This document shows positions 1 to 6,944 of a stretch of DNA of 8,328 nucleotides, piece after piece. The notes beneath the pieces were generated by a model. The model searched no databases. It was not told where the DNA came from and was given only the letters and a program-made list of their open reading frames with translations. The DNA is from Ignavibacteriaceae bacterium (GTDB lineage: Bacteria > Bacteroidota > Ignavibacteria > Ignavibacteriales > Ignavibacteriaceae): the NCBI GenBank assembly GCA_025455085.1, contig JALONF010000075.1, positions 1 to 8,328 on the forward strand. The letters run 5' to 3'. The first letter of the stretch is position 1. Every line of letters begins with the position of its first letter. The position numbers and the translations under genes were made by a program.

Positions 1-10
1 AAGAATTTGA

Positions 11-673
11 ATGAATAAAATTTTTAATTTTGGAGAAGAGGTTGAAGGATATAACATCCCAGTTTTAAACGAGCGGGAAATACGAGCTGCTGCTGGAATA
101 CTGTTTTTAGCTACCTTTATTTCATTAATGTTTATTCTATTTAAAGAGAACTTCGTTCCGATTAAATATGTAATAACTTTCTTCCTTGCAGATTTTATGA
201 TACGGATTTTTATAAATCCTAAATTTTCGCCTACACTAATTTTTGCACGATTGATTGTTGGAAATCAAACGCCTGAATATGTTGGAGCTCCTCAAAAAAA
301 GTTTGCTTGGATAATTGGTGTAGTATTGTCAGCAACAATGTTTTACTTTTTCATAATTTTAAATGCGTATGGTCCAATTACTGGAATTGTCTGTCTTATT
401 TGCCTTGTATTTTTATTTTTCGAATCGGTTTTTGGAATTTGTTTAGGATGTATGTTCTATCCGCTCTTTTTTAAAGATAAAGTAAAGTACTGCTCGGGCG
501 AAGTTTGCGAGGTGAAAAACAAGCAGGAAATTCAAAAAACATCTGTAAGTCAGGTTATTATTTTAATTGCCTTTGTGGCATTTATCTTTCTTACATTTTA
601 TTTATTGAATAATAGATTTAATGAAAAACCGTACGATATGTTTAGCTTAAATCAAACTGAGCAAACTAAATAA
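11..673 (+). CDS. DUF4395 family integral membrane protein
   Basis: A 220-residue, very hydrophobic protein of unknown function in the inner membrane. About five membrane segments are visible, near residues 27-45, 50-67, 99-118, 122-141 and 180-199. Family hallmarks are the N-terminal NEREIRAAAG stretch, the GAPQKKFAW segment (92-100) just before helix 3, and a cysteine-rich loop after helix 4 with GICLGC (142-147) followed by CSGEVC (161-166). That gives C144/C147 and C161/C166, which could bind a metal or undergo thiol chemistry (inference). A TGA at 8-10 is in frame directly before the ATG, so the start cannot lie further upstream. No strong Shine-Dalgarno is visible in the ten bases available. 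The stop is 18 bases before an oxidoreductase gene on the same strand, so the two are probably cotranscribed. The family assignment is fairly secure; the biochemical role is not known. Confidence 0.85.
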   Translation: MNKIFNFGEEVEGYNIPVLNEREIRAAAGILFLATFISLMFILFKENFVPIKYVITFFLADFMIRIFINPKFSPTLIFARLIVGNQTPEYVGAPQKKFAWIIGVVLSATMFYFFIILNAYGPITGIVCLICLVFLFFESVFGICLGCMFYPLFFKDKVKYCSGEVCEVKNKQEIQKTSVSQVIILIAFVAFIFLTFYLLNNRFNEKPYDMFSLNQTEQTK

Positions 674-691
674 AGAATGGAAGGAGAATAA

Positions 692-1624
692 ATGAAAGCA
701 ATTATCTGCACAAAATACGGACCACCAGAAGTCTTAAAGCCGATGGAAGTTGAAAAACCTTTTCCAAAGGATAATGAAGTTTTGATAAAAATTGTGGCTA
801 CAACAGCACACATTGGGGATACTAAGATTAGGCGTTTTAAGCCGGGTTTAGGACCAGTAAAAGATTTCTTTTTCAAGCCCTTGATGCGAATAATATTAGG
901 ATTCAAAAGACCAAGAAAAAGAATACTTGGAATGGAGTTGGCAGGAGATATTGAAGCAGTAGGCAAAAATGTTACAAAGTTTAAGAAAGGTGACGCCGTT
1001 TTTGCATCTACTGAATTCAGACTGGGAACTTATGCTGAGTATTGCTGTATGCCTGAATATGGTACTCTAGCGATTAAACCAACTAATATGTCATACGAAG
1101 AAGCCGCCCCTGTTTCTAATGCCGGATTAACTGCCTTGATCAATCTTAGAAAAGCAAATATTCAGAAAGGACAAAAAGTATTAATCTATGGAGCTTCCGG
1201 CAGCGTTGGTACTTATGCTGTGCAGATTGCCAAGCACTTTGGAGCTGAAGTTACAGGTGTGTGCAGTACAGCGAATTTGGAAATGGTGAAATCTATTGGG
1301 GCAGATAAAGTTATTGATTACACACGAGAAGATTTCACTCAAAGCCGTGAAGTTTATGACGTTGTTTTTGATGCAGTGGGTAAGATTGCATATTCAAAAC
1401 GTAAAAAATCTCTAACTAAGTCAGGAATCTATCTCACTTCTCTTGCTTTGAAAGGCAACATTAAATTAAAAGCAGAAGATCTGATCTTTCTCAAAGAACT
1501 CTGCGAGGCAGGTAAGCTTAAAACAGTAATTGATCGAAGTTATCCTTTTGAACAAATAGTAGAGGCTCACAGATATGTTGATAAAGGACATAAAAAGGGA
1601 AACGTAGTTATAACTGTGGGGTAA
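692..1624 (+). CDS. zinc-independent MDR family NAD(P)-dependent alcohol dehydrogenase / quinone oxidoreductase-like protein
   Basis: A 310-residue cytoplasmic oxidoreductase of the medium-chain dehydrogenase/reductase superfamily. The N-terminal GroES-like domain covers roughly residues 1-130 and includes the MELAGDIEAVGKNV segment (81-94), equivalent to the family's GxDxxGxVxxVG motif. The Rossmann domain carries the nucleotide-binding loop GASGSVG (167-173). CST (191-193) lies at the end of the second beta strand, and GADKVIDY (203-210) is the usual MDR signature. The catalytic and structural zinc ligands of classical alcohol dehydrogenases are absent, which places it with the quinone-reductase/zeta-crystallin-like branch that reduces quinones or enals with NADPH. 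The substrate cannot be read from sequence. The start is supported by AAGGAG at 681-686, five bases before the ATG. It follows the DUF4395 gene by 18 bases, suggesting an operon. It appears complete, at about the usual length for the family. Confidence 0.9.
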   Translation: MKAIICTKYGPPEVLKPMEVEKPFPKDNEVLIKIVATTAHIGDTKIRRFKPGLGPVKDFFFKPLMRIILGFKRPRKRILGMELAGDIEAVGKNVTKFKKGDAVFASTEFRLGTYAEYCCMPEYGTLAIKPTNMSYEEAAPVSNAGLTALINLRKANIQKGQKVLIYGASGSVGTYAVQIAKHFGAEVTGVCSTANLEMVKSIGADKVIDYTREDFTQSREVYDVVFDAVGKIAYSKRKKSLTKSGIYLTSLALKGNIKLKAEDLIFLKELCEAGKLKTVIDRSYPFEQIVEAHRYVDKGHKKGNVVITVG

Positions 1625-1891
1625 AATAAAAAAACCTTAACAAGCCAGTAGAACGGGACGCTGATTCTCCAACTATATTGTGTTCAACCATTTTTCATTG
1701 CAACACGCTTTATAGCAAGTTTTATATTTTGAAGCATTCTAATACTATCTCAAACCGCATAAGTTCCCAGATACTTTAAGCAAAAATATTTCTCTCTATT
1801 CACCTCAGACACTACGGAACTTTTAACAAAGAAGATGAGTGAAAGCCTCAACTTTTAATTTAAAATCCAATCATCAAACAGGAGACATAAA
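1625..1891. other. intergenic gap with no recognised gene
   Basis: This stretch of 267 bases separates the oxidoreductase from the first VWA gene. I see no credible open reading frame with a ribosome binding site, no strong terminator hairpin after 1624 and no clear tRNA or riboswitch fold. A possible promoter is TTGCAA at 1698-1703 with TTTATA at 1721-1726 (17-base spacing), but in such AT-rich DNA this could be chance. The GC-richer patch around 1643-1665 differs from its surroundings and may be debris of an older element. The last bases hold the ribosome binding site of the VWA gene, so the promoter for the VWA pair most likely lies in this gap. Confidence 0.5.
1880..1884 (+). promoter_or_regulatory. 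ribosome binding site for the GTG-started VWA gene
   Basis: AGGAG lies seven bases upstream of the GTG at 1892. It supports a GTG start, and the resulting N-terminus is a clean signal peptide. The next in-frame methionine is residue 45, inside the VWA metal-site motif, and would destroy the domain. Confidence 0.75.
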
Positions 1892-3016
1892 GTGAGAAAC
1901 TATATTTTTTTCCTTATCAGTTTTTTTATTTCCCTTGTCTTATTCGGAGACAAAGCACAATCCAGCCAAAGTCCTAAAACAAACACAGTCCAGCTTGCAA
2001 TCATTCTAGATACCAGCAACAGTATGGATGGTTTAATCGAACAAACCAAATCTCAACTCTGGAAAATTGTAAATGAAATGGCACGTTCAAAACGTGAAAG
2101 TATAGCCATTAGTTTGTATGTAGCTTTGTATGAATACGGCAATGATGGTCTATCCCCTACCGAAGGATTCGTCAGACTAGTCACTCCCCTCACTAACGAT
2201 CTGGATAAAATATCCGAAGAACTATTTAAGCTAAAAACTAATGGCGGAAGTGAGTACTGCGGAACAGTAATCTCTGAAGCGATTAAAGATCTTAAGTGGA
2301 CTAAAGGTTCAGACGATTATAAAGTAATTTTCATAGCAGGCAATGAGCCTTTTAATCAGGGAGACAAAGATTATAAAGAAGCCTGCAAATCTGCCATCAG
2401 CAAAGGAATTATTATCAATACAATCTACTGCGGCAGCTATGATGAAGGATTGAATTCATTCTGGAAAGACGGTGCAGATCTTGCAGATGGTAAATACATC
2501 AATATAGACAGTGACCAGCAGATAGTTCACATCGAAACTCCGTTTGATAGCGAGCTCGTTCAACTCGGACAGAAAATAAACGAAACGTACATCGCATTCG
2601 GATATGAAGGCAACGAACTGAAGCAAAGGCAGAAAGAACAGGATGATAATGCCAGTAGTCTTGCGCCTTCAGTTATGGTTGAAAGATCTGTTACGAAAGG
2701 AAGCGGGCAGTACAACAACTCAACCTGGGATCTGGTTGATGCTAAAAAAGATGGCTCACTTGACTTAACTAAAATTCCGAAAGATCAACTGCCGAAAGAA
2801 ATGCAGAAAATGTCTTTAGAGGAACAGAAAAAATATATTGACGACAAAGCAAAAGAGCGTGAAAAAATTCAAATTGAAATTAATAAACTGGATAAGCAAA
2901 GAAGAGATTATATAGCTAAACAGCTTGCTGAGAATAAGCAGGAGAATACGCTCGATGCTGCAATGCTGAAAATCATTCGGGACCAGGCTTCAAAGAAAAA
3001 TTATAAGTTTCAATGA
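1892..3016 (+). CDS. exported VWA domain protein with modified MIDAS and helical C-terminal tail
   Basis: A 374-residue protein starting at GTG. Residues 1 to about 24 form a Sec signal peptide (hydrophobic 4-18) with no clear lipobox, so it is probably periplasmic or secreted. The VWA domain spans roughly 33-215. It begins with LAIILDTSNSM, giving D40, S42 and S44 of the metal-ion-dependent adhesion site. The second loop reads NGGSEYCG (117-124) in place of the usual GGTN. The third loop reads FIAGNEPF (147-154) where canonical VWA proteins have a TDG motif, so the acidic ligand is missing at that position. Cysteines at 123, 165 and 180 could form a disulfide. The C-terminal third includes WDLVDA (279-284) and a long charged helix (about 309-350) that is probably coiled. 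As I recall, the AGNEPF loop, WDLVDA and the tail are all typical of one conserved but uncharacterised VWA family, so the altered metal site is a family trait. A VIT-VWA gene follows 76 bases downstream. Confidence 0.85.
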   Translation: MRNYIFFLISFFISLVLFGDKAQSSQSPKTNTVQLAIILDTSNSMDGLIEQTKSQLWKIVNEMARSKRESIAISLYVALYEYGNDGLSPTEGFVRLVTPLTNDLDKISEELFKLKTNGGSEYCGTVISEAIKDLKWTKGSDDYKVIFIAGNEPFNQGDKDYKEACKSAISKGIIINTIYCGSYDEGLNSFWKDGADLADGKYINIDSDQQIVHIETPFDSELVQLGQKINETYIAFGYEGNELKQRQKEQDDNASSLAPSVMVERSVTKGSGQYNNSTWDLVDAKKDGSLDLTKIPKDQLPKEMQKMSLEEQKKYIDDKAKEREKIQIEINKLDKQRRDYIAKQLAENKQENTLDAAMLKIIRDQASKKNYKFQ

Positions 3017-3070
3017 ATCAGTATGTCATTCCGGAAAGTCTTGTGCAACAAGACTTATCCGGAATCTGAT
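3017..3070. repeat. long palindromic hairpin (REP-like) between the two VWA genes
   Basis: The left arm at 3028-3044 (ATTCCGGAAAGTCTTGT) pairs with the right arm at 3048-3065, with one bulged base and a three-base loop (GCA at 3045-3047). ATCAG at 3017-3021 can further pair with CTGAT at 3066-3070 across a six-base left-side bulge. The hairpin begins right after the upstream stop codon. No T-run follows, so it is not a classical terminator. The TGTCATTCC...GGAATCT framing resembles widely dispersed short intergenic palindromes (from recall). It could stabilise the upstream mRNA or partly uncouple the two genes. Confidence 0.8.
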
Positions 3071-3092
3071 TAAACAAATTACGAGGTCAAAA

Positions 3093-5297
3093 ATGAAAAC
3101 ACTTAAATATTTTAATCTTACGATCTTATTGACATTCTTCTTAGCTACTAAAGTTTTTGCAGATGGTCTGATCATAATTCCAAGACCTGAACCGCTTCAA
3201 TCTCCATATCCTCTTGAAGTTTTATATCATCACGTTAACGTAAAAATAAACGGCAATGCGGCGGAGACTTTCATCGACCAGGAATTCCGCAACCCTTCGG
3301 ATGTAATGCTCGAAGGCTACTACATTTTTCCAATTCCTAAAAATGCAGTTATAAAAGATTTCAGTATGGAAATAAACGGTAAAATGGTAAATGCTGAACT
3401 GCTTGATGCAGAAAAAGCACGACAGATTTACGAGGACATAGTCCGGCAGATAAAAGATCCTGCTTTGCTTGAGTACTCAGGCCAGGGAATCTTTAAAGTC
3501 AGGATCTTCCCCATCGAACCGAGGAGTAATAAAAAAGTAAGCATCAGTTACCGGGAAGTAATAAACTCGGACAATGGGATTTATGAATATGTCTATCCGC
3601 TCAACACAGAAAAGTTTTCAGCCAAGCCTGTGAAGAGCATCTCTGTAAAAGTTGACCTGAAAACAAACAACAAAATAAAAACAATTTACTCCCCTACTCA
3701 TTCCATTGATGTTGTTCACAAGGATAATAAAAATGCCGTTGTTTCGTTTGAAGAAGAAAACACAAAACCTGACACTGACTTCAAGCTTTATTACAGCACA
3801 AACAATGATGACATTGGATTATCAGTTCTCACTTACAAAACAAGTAATAATGACGGCTACTTTTTCCTGACTGCCTCTCCTTCTTTTATGATCAACAATA
3901 ACCAGATTGATGCGAAGGATATTACATTTGTTCTAGATGTGTCAGGCAGCATGGTGGGCGATAAAATGAAACAGGCAAAACAGGCACTTCTATATTGTGT
4001 GAATAATTTAAACAAGGGCGATGGGTTTGACATTATAAGATTTTCAACTGAAGCGTACTCCCTTTTTGGTAAGATGGAAACCGCGAGCGAATCAAACATG
4101 AAGAAAGCCGAAAAATTTATTAAAGAATTAAATGCAGTCGGCGGGACAAATATTGAAGAAGCATTGAACCTCGCATTAAAATCGAAGGGAAAAGGAAACC
4201 GGCCTCATTTGATTGTATTTATGACTGACGGCAAACCGACTATTGGTGAAACGAATGATGATATGCTGATAAAAAAACTTACTGATTCAAATACAAAAGA
4301 TGTTCGCATTTTCACTTTTGGAATCGGCAATGATTTAAACACGCACTTGCTGGATAAAATCACTGAACAGACAAAGGCATACCGCACTTATATTTCAGAG
4401 AATGAAGATATCGAAATAAAAGTTTCCAGCTTTTATGACAAAGTGCAGTCGCCTGTTCTCACAAACCTTTCTCTTTCATTCGGCGGAAGTGTAAAAACAT
4501 TCCAGACCTATCCAAAAGATTTGCCTGATATCTTTAAAGGTTCAAGCATAACAATTTTCGGAAGATATTCTGGCAATGGATCATCTAAAATTACATTGGA
4601 TGGTTCAATAAAAGGTGAAAGAAAAAGTTTTGTCATAGATGCCGATTTTGCTGGAGATGATGAACAGTACGATTTTATTCCGCCGCTATGGGCATCGAGA
4701 AGAATTGGTTATTTGCTGGATCAAATCAGGTTAAATGGAGAAAACAAGGAACTCGTTGATGAAATAACTCAGCTTGCCAGAGAACACGGAATCGTTACTC
4801 CGTACACCAGCTATTTGATTATGGAAGATGAAGAAATCAGATTACGAAGTAATGAATTGGTTGATCATTTTCAAACTCTTCCTCCGGCTCCTGAATTAAG
4901 ACGAGATGTTGAAGGTGACTTCGATGCAATGAAACAGAAAAGCGGCGATAGAAGCATAACCGCTAGCGAAGAAGTTCAGGGATTAAACTATGCTGGTAAT
5001 ATTGCCGAGACAAAGCAAGGCTCCGGAAGAATGAATTACAGAGATGATTCTGGATATGAAAGAAATTTAACTCAACAAGTAAGAAACATACAGGGAAGAG
5101 CTGTTTACCAGAGTGGCAAGTTCTGGGTTGATTCTGAATTACAAAATCAGAAAGCAAAAAATCAAAAACGTATTCAATTTAATTCAACCGAATATTTTAA
5201 TTTGCTGAAAGACAAGCCGAAAACTTCACAGTTCCTTTCACTCGGGCAGAACGTAAGATTTTATTATGATAATACTTTTTATGAGATATACGAATAG
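3093..5297 (+). CDS. exported VIT and VWA domain protein (inter-alpha-trypsin inhibitor heavy chain-like)
   Basis: A 734-residue protein with a Sec signal peptide (residues 1-23, probable cleavage after VFA). A VIT domain covers about 35-155 and includes QEFRNPSDVMLEGYYIFPIP and the AEKARQIYEDIV helix. A VWA domain covers about 275-445 with a complete MIDAS: DVSGS (D282, S284, S286), GGTN with T352, and TDG with D379. It can therefore be expected to bind a divalent metal. Residues 532-577 (PLWASRRIGYLL through TPYTSYLI) match the conserved post-VWA helical region of ITIH-like bacterial proteins. A low-complexity linker (about 595-660) leads to a C-terminal module with RAVYQSGKFWVD and EYFNLLKD. 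There is no C-terminal membrane helix, LPXTG or PEP-CTERM signal, unlike the sortase-linked members of this class, so it is probably periplasmic or released. The ATG follows GAGG at 3083-3086 by six bases. The function is unknown; adhesion, scaffolding or envelope assembly would fit. Confidence 0.9.
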   Translation: MKTLKYFNLTILLTFFLATKVFADGLIIIPRPEPLQSPYPLEVLYHHVNVKINGNAAETFIDQEFRNPSDVMLEGYYIFPIPKNAVIKDFSMEINGKMVNAELLDAEKARQIYEDIVRQIKDPALLEYSGQGIFKVRIFPIEPRSNKKVSISYREVINSDNGIYEYVYPLNTEKFSAKPVKSISVKVDLKTNNKIKTIYSPTHSIDVVHKDNKNAVVSFEEENTKPDTDFKLYYSTNNDDIGLSVLTYKTSNNDGYFFLTASPSFMINNNQIDAKDITFVLDVSGSMVGDKMKQAKQALLYCVNNLNKGDGFDIIRFSTEAYSLFGKMETASESNMKKAEKFIKELNAVGGTNIEEALNLALKSKGKGNRPHLIVFMTDGKPTIGETNDDMLIKKLTDSNTKDVRIFTFGIGNDLNTHLLDKITEQTKAYRTYISENEDIEIKVSSFYDKVQSPVLTNLSLSFGGSVKTFQTYPKDLPDIFKGSSITIFGRYSGNGSSKITLDGSIKGERKSFVIDADFAGDDEQYDFIPPLWASRRIGYLLDQIRLNGENKELVDEITQLAREHGIVTPYTSYLIMEDEEIRLRSNELVDHFQTLPPAPELRRDVEGDFDAMKQKSGDRSITASEEVQGLNYAGNIAETKQGSGRMNYRDDSGYERNLTQQVRNIQGRAVYQSGKFWVDSELQNQKAKNQKRIQFNSTEYFNLLKDKPKTSQFLSLGQNVRFYYDNTFYEIYE

Positions 5298-5311
5298 GCT
5301 AATTGACGATT

Positions 5312-5448
5312 AATAGCCCCGACCTTTAGGTCGGGGTAAAAATTAAAACCCGTAATCCGAAGGCTTTAGCCAAATAGAAATAATTGTTGGGCTAAAGCCG
5401 ATTTGAATATTATCTACTCCTATCCCTCATCTAAAGATGGGGGCTATT
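5312..5448. repeat. symmetric palindromic element with 9-base terminal inverted repeats (MITE/REP-cluster-like)
   Basis: AATAGCCCC at 5312-5320 and GGGGCTATT at 5440-5448 are perfect inverted repeats bounding 137 bases. Three hairpins lie inside. H1 is 5317-5336 (CCCCGACC, loop TTTA, GGTCGGGG; perfect). H2 is 5362-5371 with 5390-5399 (GGCTTTAGCC and GGCTAAAGCC; perfect, 18-base loop). H3 is 5424-5431 with 5436-5443 (one G-T wobble, loop TAAA). The H1 and H3 centres lie 54 and 53 bases from the H2 centre, and H1 resembles the reverse complement of H3. The whole unit is therefore one large imperfect palindrome. It has no coding capacity and fills most of the 190-base gap between the VIT-VWA gene and the DUF2721 gene. 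Confidence 0.8.
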
Positions 5449-5456
5449 TTCTTTTT
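5424..5456 (+). terminator. probable Rho-independent terminator after the VIT-VWA gene
   Basis: An eight-pair stem (5424-5431 with 5436-5443, one G-T wobble, loop TAAA) is followed at 5444-5456 by CTATTTTCTTTTT, a T-rich run. It lies 126 bases after the VIT-VWA stop and forms the right end of the palindromic element. The two bases between stem and T-run and the C inside the run make it less than ideal, but it is the best terminator candidate in the window. Confidence 0.6.
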
Positions 5457-5487
5457 AATATATTTAACGAAAACAGTTTTTAAAATT

Positions 5488-5967
5488 ATGCTAGACATAT
5501 CTTCTATCGTTCAGATAATTCAATTAATGCTTGCACCGGGAATAATGATTTCTGCTTGCGGTTTGCTTCTTCTCGGAATGAATAACAAATACTCTCTTGT
5601 TGTAAACAGAATTCGTACACTTAATGAAGAAAGAAGAAGAGCGCTCCATAAACTTGGTGAGAATGAGTTAAGTCTGCAAGAAAACGTACGCTTTGAAAGC
5701 ATTACAAAACAACTTGAAAGACTTACTTACCGGGTTGGACTTGTAAGAAATGCCGTTCTTTCCTACACGATTGCAGTTGCATTATTTGTCCTGACTTCGC
5801 TTTTAATAGGCATAGGTTACCTTTTCGATATTACAAGAATGAACAGTTTTATAACTGTAATCTTTTTGTTAGGAATGGTTTCGGTATTAGCTGGAGTTCT
5901 CTTTGCTGCCTACGAAACTTACAAAGGCTACGCAATAGTTAAGTATGAAGTTGAGAGTGAGGAGTAA
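5488..5967 (+). CDS. DUF2721 family membrane protein
   Basis: A 159-residue integral membrane protein of unknown function, read from the ATG at 5488. It has three membrane segments, at about 8-30, 88-113 and 120-142. The first contains the family's most typical stretch, IIQLMLAPGIMISACGLLLLG (10-30), followed by NNKYSLVVNRIRTLNEERR (32-50). A charged helical loop of about 40 residues, probably cytoplasmic, separates the first two helices. An upstream in-frame ATG at 5437 would add 17 residues, but it lies inside the H3 terminator hairpin and falls before the conserved start of the family, so 5488 is preferred. Neither start has a convincing Shine-Dalgarno. The gene converges on the minus-strand DUF5677-like gene with only 13 bases between stop codons, and no strong shared terminator is visible there. 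The family is found alone or beside unrelated genes, so context does not suggest a role. Confidence 0.85.
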   Translation: MLDISSIVQIIQLMLAPGIMISACGLLLLGMNNKYSLVVNRIRTLNEERRRALHKLGENELSLQENVRFESITKQLERLTYRVGLVRNAVLSYTIAVALFVLTSLLIGIGYLFDITRMNSFITVIFLLGMVSVLAGVLFAAYETYKGYAIVKYEVESEE

Positions 5968-5980
5968 TCGTAAAATTATT

Positions 5981-6931
5981 TTATGTAAGCTTTACTCTAG
6001 TTCTACTAATTTTTAAGAAAGGTTCTCTTATTTCTCTTATATACCAGGCAGAATAATTTGAAAGCATCTCAGGAACGATAAATTCAATCAATTGTCTATA
6101 TGCCGAGAGGGTGATATTCACGGTAAACATAGCGACTTCAATAATATCATTTCCCAATCTTATCTGAAAAAATGAAGATTTCCCTTCTTCTCCTGAAGCA
6201 ATCCTTCCAGTAATTACATCAGAGGCATGTACAAAGTCGGACCATTTCCTATAAACTGCTTCATACAAATATTGATAATTTAATAAAATAGATAACCTTT
6301 CAATATTTTCTGCACCTCCATATAATAGATACCAAGGCGGTCGCCTATTAAATTTTTTCCTCACTCGATTATACTCTTTGATTGTCTCAGAAAAAATAGG
6401 ATTAGAAATCCAGTTATCAAGATTTTTAATCTTGATTTCAACAAGTTCATTCAATTCTTTTGTAAATGGATTTAATCCTTCTTTGATGAGAAAATCATCT
6501 GCAATTTTAATTTTAAATTCATTATGTATTTGAGAACCAATTTTATATTTCAAATACTCATTTTTCTTGTTTTTAATGTACGATATTAAATAAGCTTTGC
6601 ATCTGTCTTCACTTTTCTCTGTCGCTACAAATTTAATATAAAGCATTGATTCAAGCGCAGATCTCAGCAAAACTTTACAAGGATCAATCGATGATTTTTT
6701 TACTAAAATTGAAATTGCATCTACCAATTCGACAATATGCCTTGATAGTAAGACCAAGGGCACATCAACATCAGGTTTTCTAAATTTTGGATTATTACCT
6801 ACCCAATGAACTACTTGAGTTCCAAAACTAACTAGTTCATCTAATATAGATGAAACTAAATCTACCAAATCTTGAAATTCTTTCGATTCAATAGACGATG
6901 GTAAGATTATTTCAATTGGTCTCGTGGGCAT
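5981..6931 (-). CDS. DUF5677-like protein of unknown function
   Basis: A predicted soluble, mostly helical protein of 316 residues from the ATG at 6931. Features matching my recollection of DUF5677 are the RSALESMLYIKFV helix (90-102), the central PPWYLLYGG (198-206) and a late YRKWSDFVH motif (227-235). In that motif R228 and H235 give an R-x6-H spacing like that of HEPN RNases; this is suggestive only. The start is uncertain. Translation could begin at ATG 6961 or TTG 6982, both overlapping the end of the peptidase gene, and no start has a clear ribosome binding site. ATG 6931 lies 13 bases beyond the peptidase stop without overlap, so it is preferred. Base composition is unusual: a hand count of 6481-6600 gives 26 G+C in 120, against 53 in 120 for 7321-7440 in the peptidase gene. 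This suggests later acquisition. It is probably cotranscribed with the peptidase gene. Confidence 0.65.
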   Translation of the reverse strand: MPTRPIEIILPSSIESKEFQDLVDLVSSILDELVSFGTQVVHWVGNNPKFRKPDVDVPLVLLSRHIVELVDAISILVKKSSIDPCKVLLRSALESMLYIKFVATEKSEDRCKAYLISYIKNKKNEYLKYKIGSQIHNEFKIKIADDFLIKEGLNPFTKELNELVEIKIKNLDNWISNPIFSETIKEYNRVRKKFNRRPPWYLLYGGAENIERLSILLNYQYLYEAVYRKWSDFVHASDVITGRIASGEEGKSSFFQIRLGNDIIEVAMFTVNITLSAYRQLIEFIVPEMLSNYSAWYIREIREPFLKISRTRVKLT

Positions 6932-6944
6932 TAAATATTCCACA

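Noticed and set aside
652..966. Minus-strand open frame of 104 codons
   Set aside because: Lies antisense to the start of the well-supported oxidoreductase; no recognisable domain or ribosome binding site.
1634..1690. Possible integron attC-like site after the oxidoreductase (CCTTAAC, then AACGGGACGC, then GTTCAAC)
   Set aside because: The left half looks attC-like and sits just after a stop codon, but the required complementary right half is absent, GTTCAAC does not fit GTTRRRY, and the inner arms do not pair.
3857..5157. Three minus-strand open frames within the VIT-VWA gene
   Set aside because: All are shadows of the strongly supported plus-strand coding sequence and show no family features.
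1892..5297. A MoxR/TerD-type or tellurium-resistance VWA operon
   Set aside because: No MoxR ATPase, TerD or DUF58 gene is next to the pair, and both VWA proteins carry signal peptides, unlike the cytoplasmic VWA partners of MoxR.
5317..5340. The CCCCGACC hairpin as an independent terminator for the VIT-VWA gene
   Set aside because: The stem is perfect but is followed by TAAAAATT, not a T-run; it is better explained as the left end of the palindromic element.
5970..5995. AT-only palindrome between the convergent DUF2721 and DUF5677-like stops as a bidirectional terminator
   Set aside because: TAAAAT/ATTTTA with a one-base loop is too weak to form a stable stem, and no GC stem is present.
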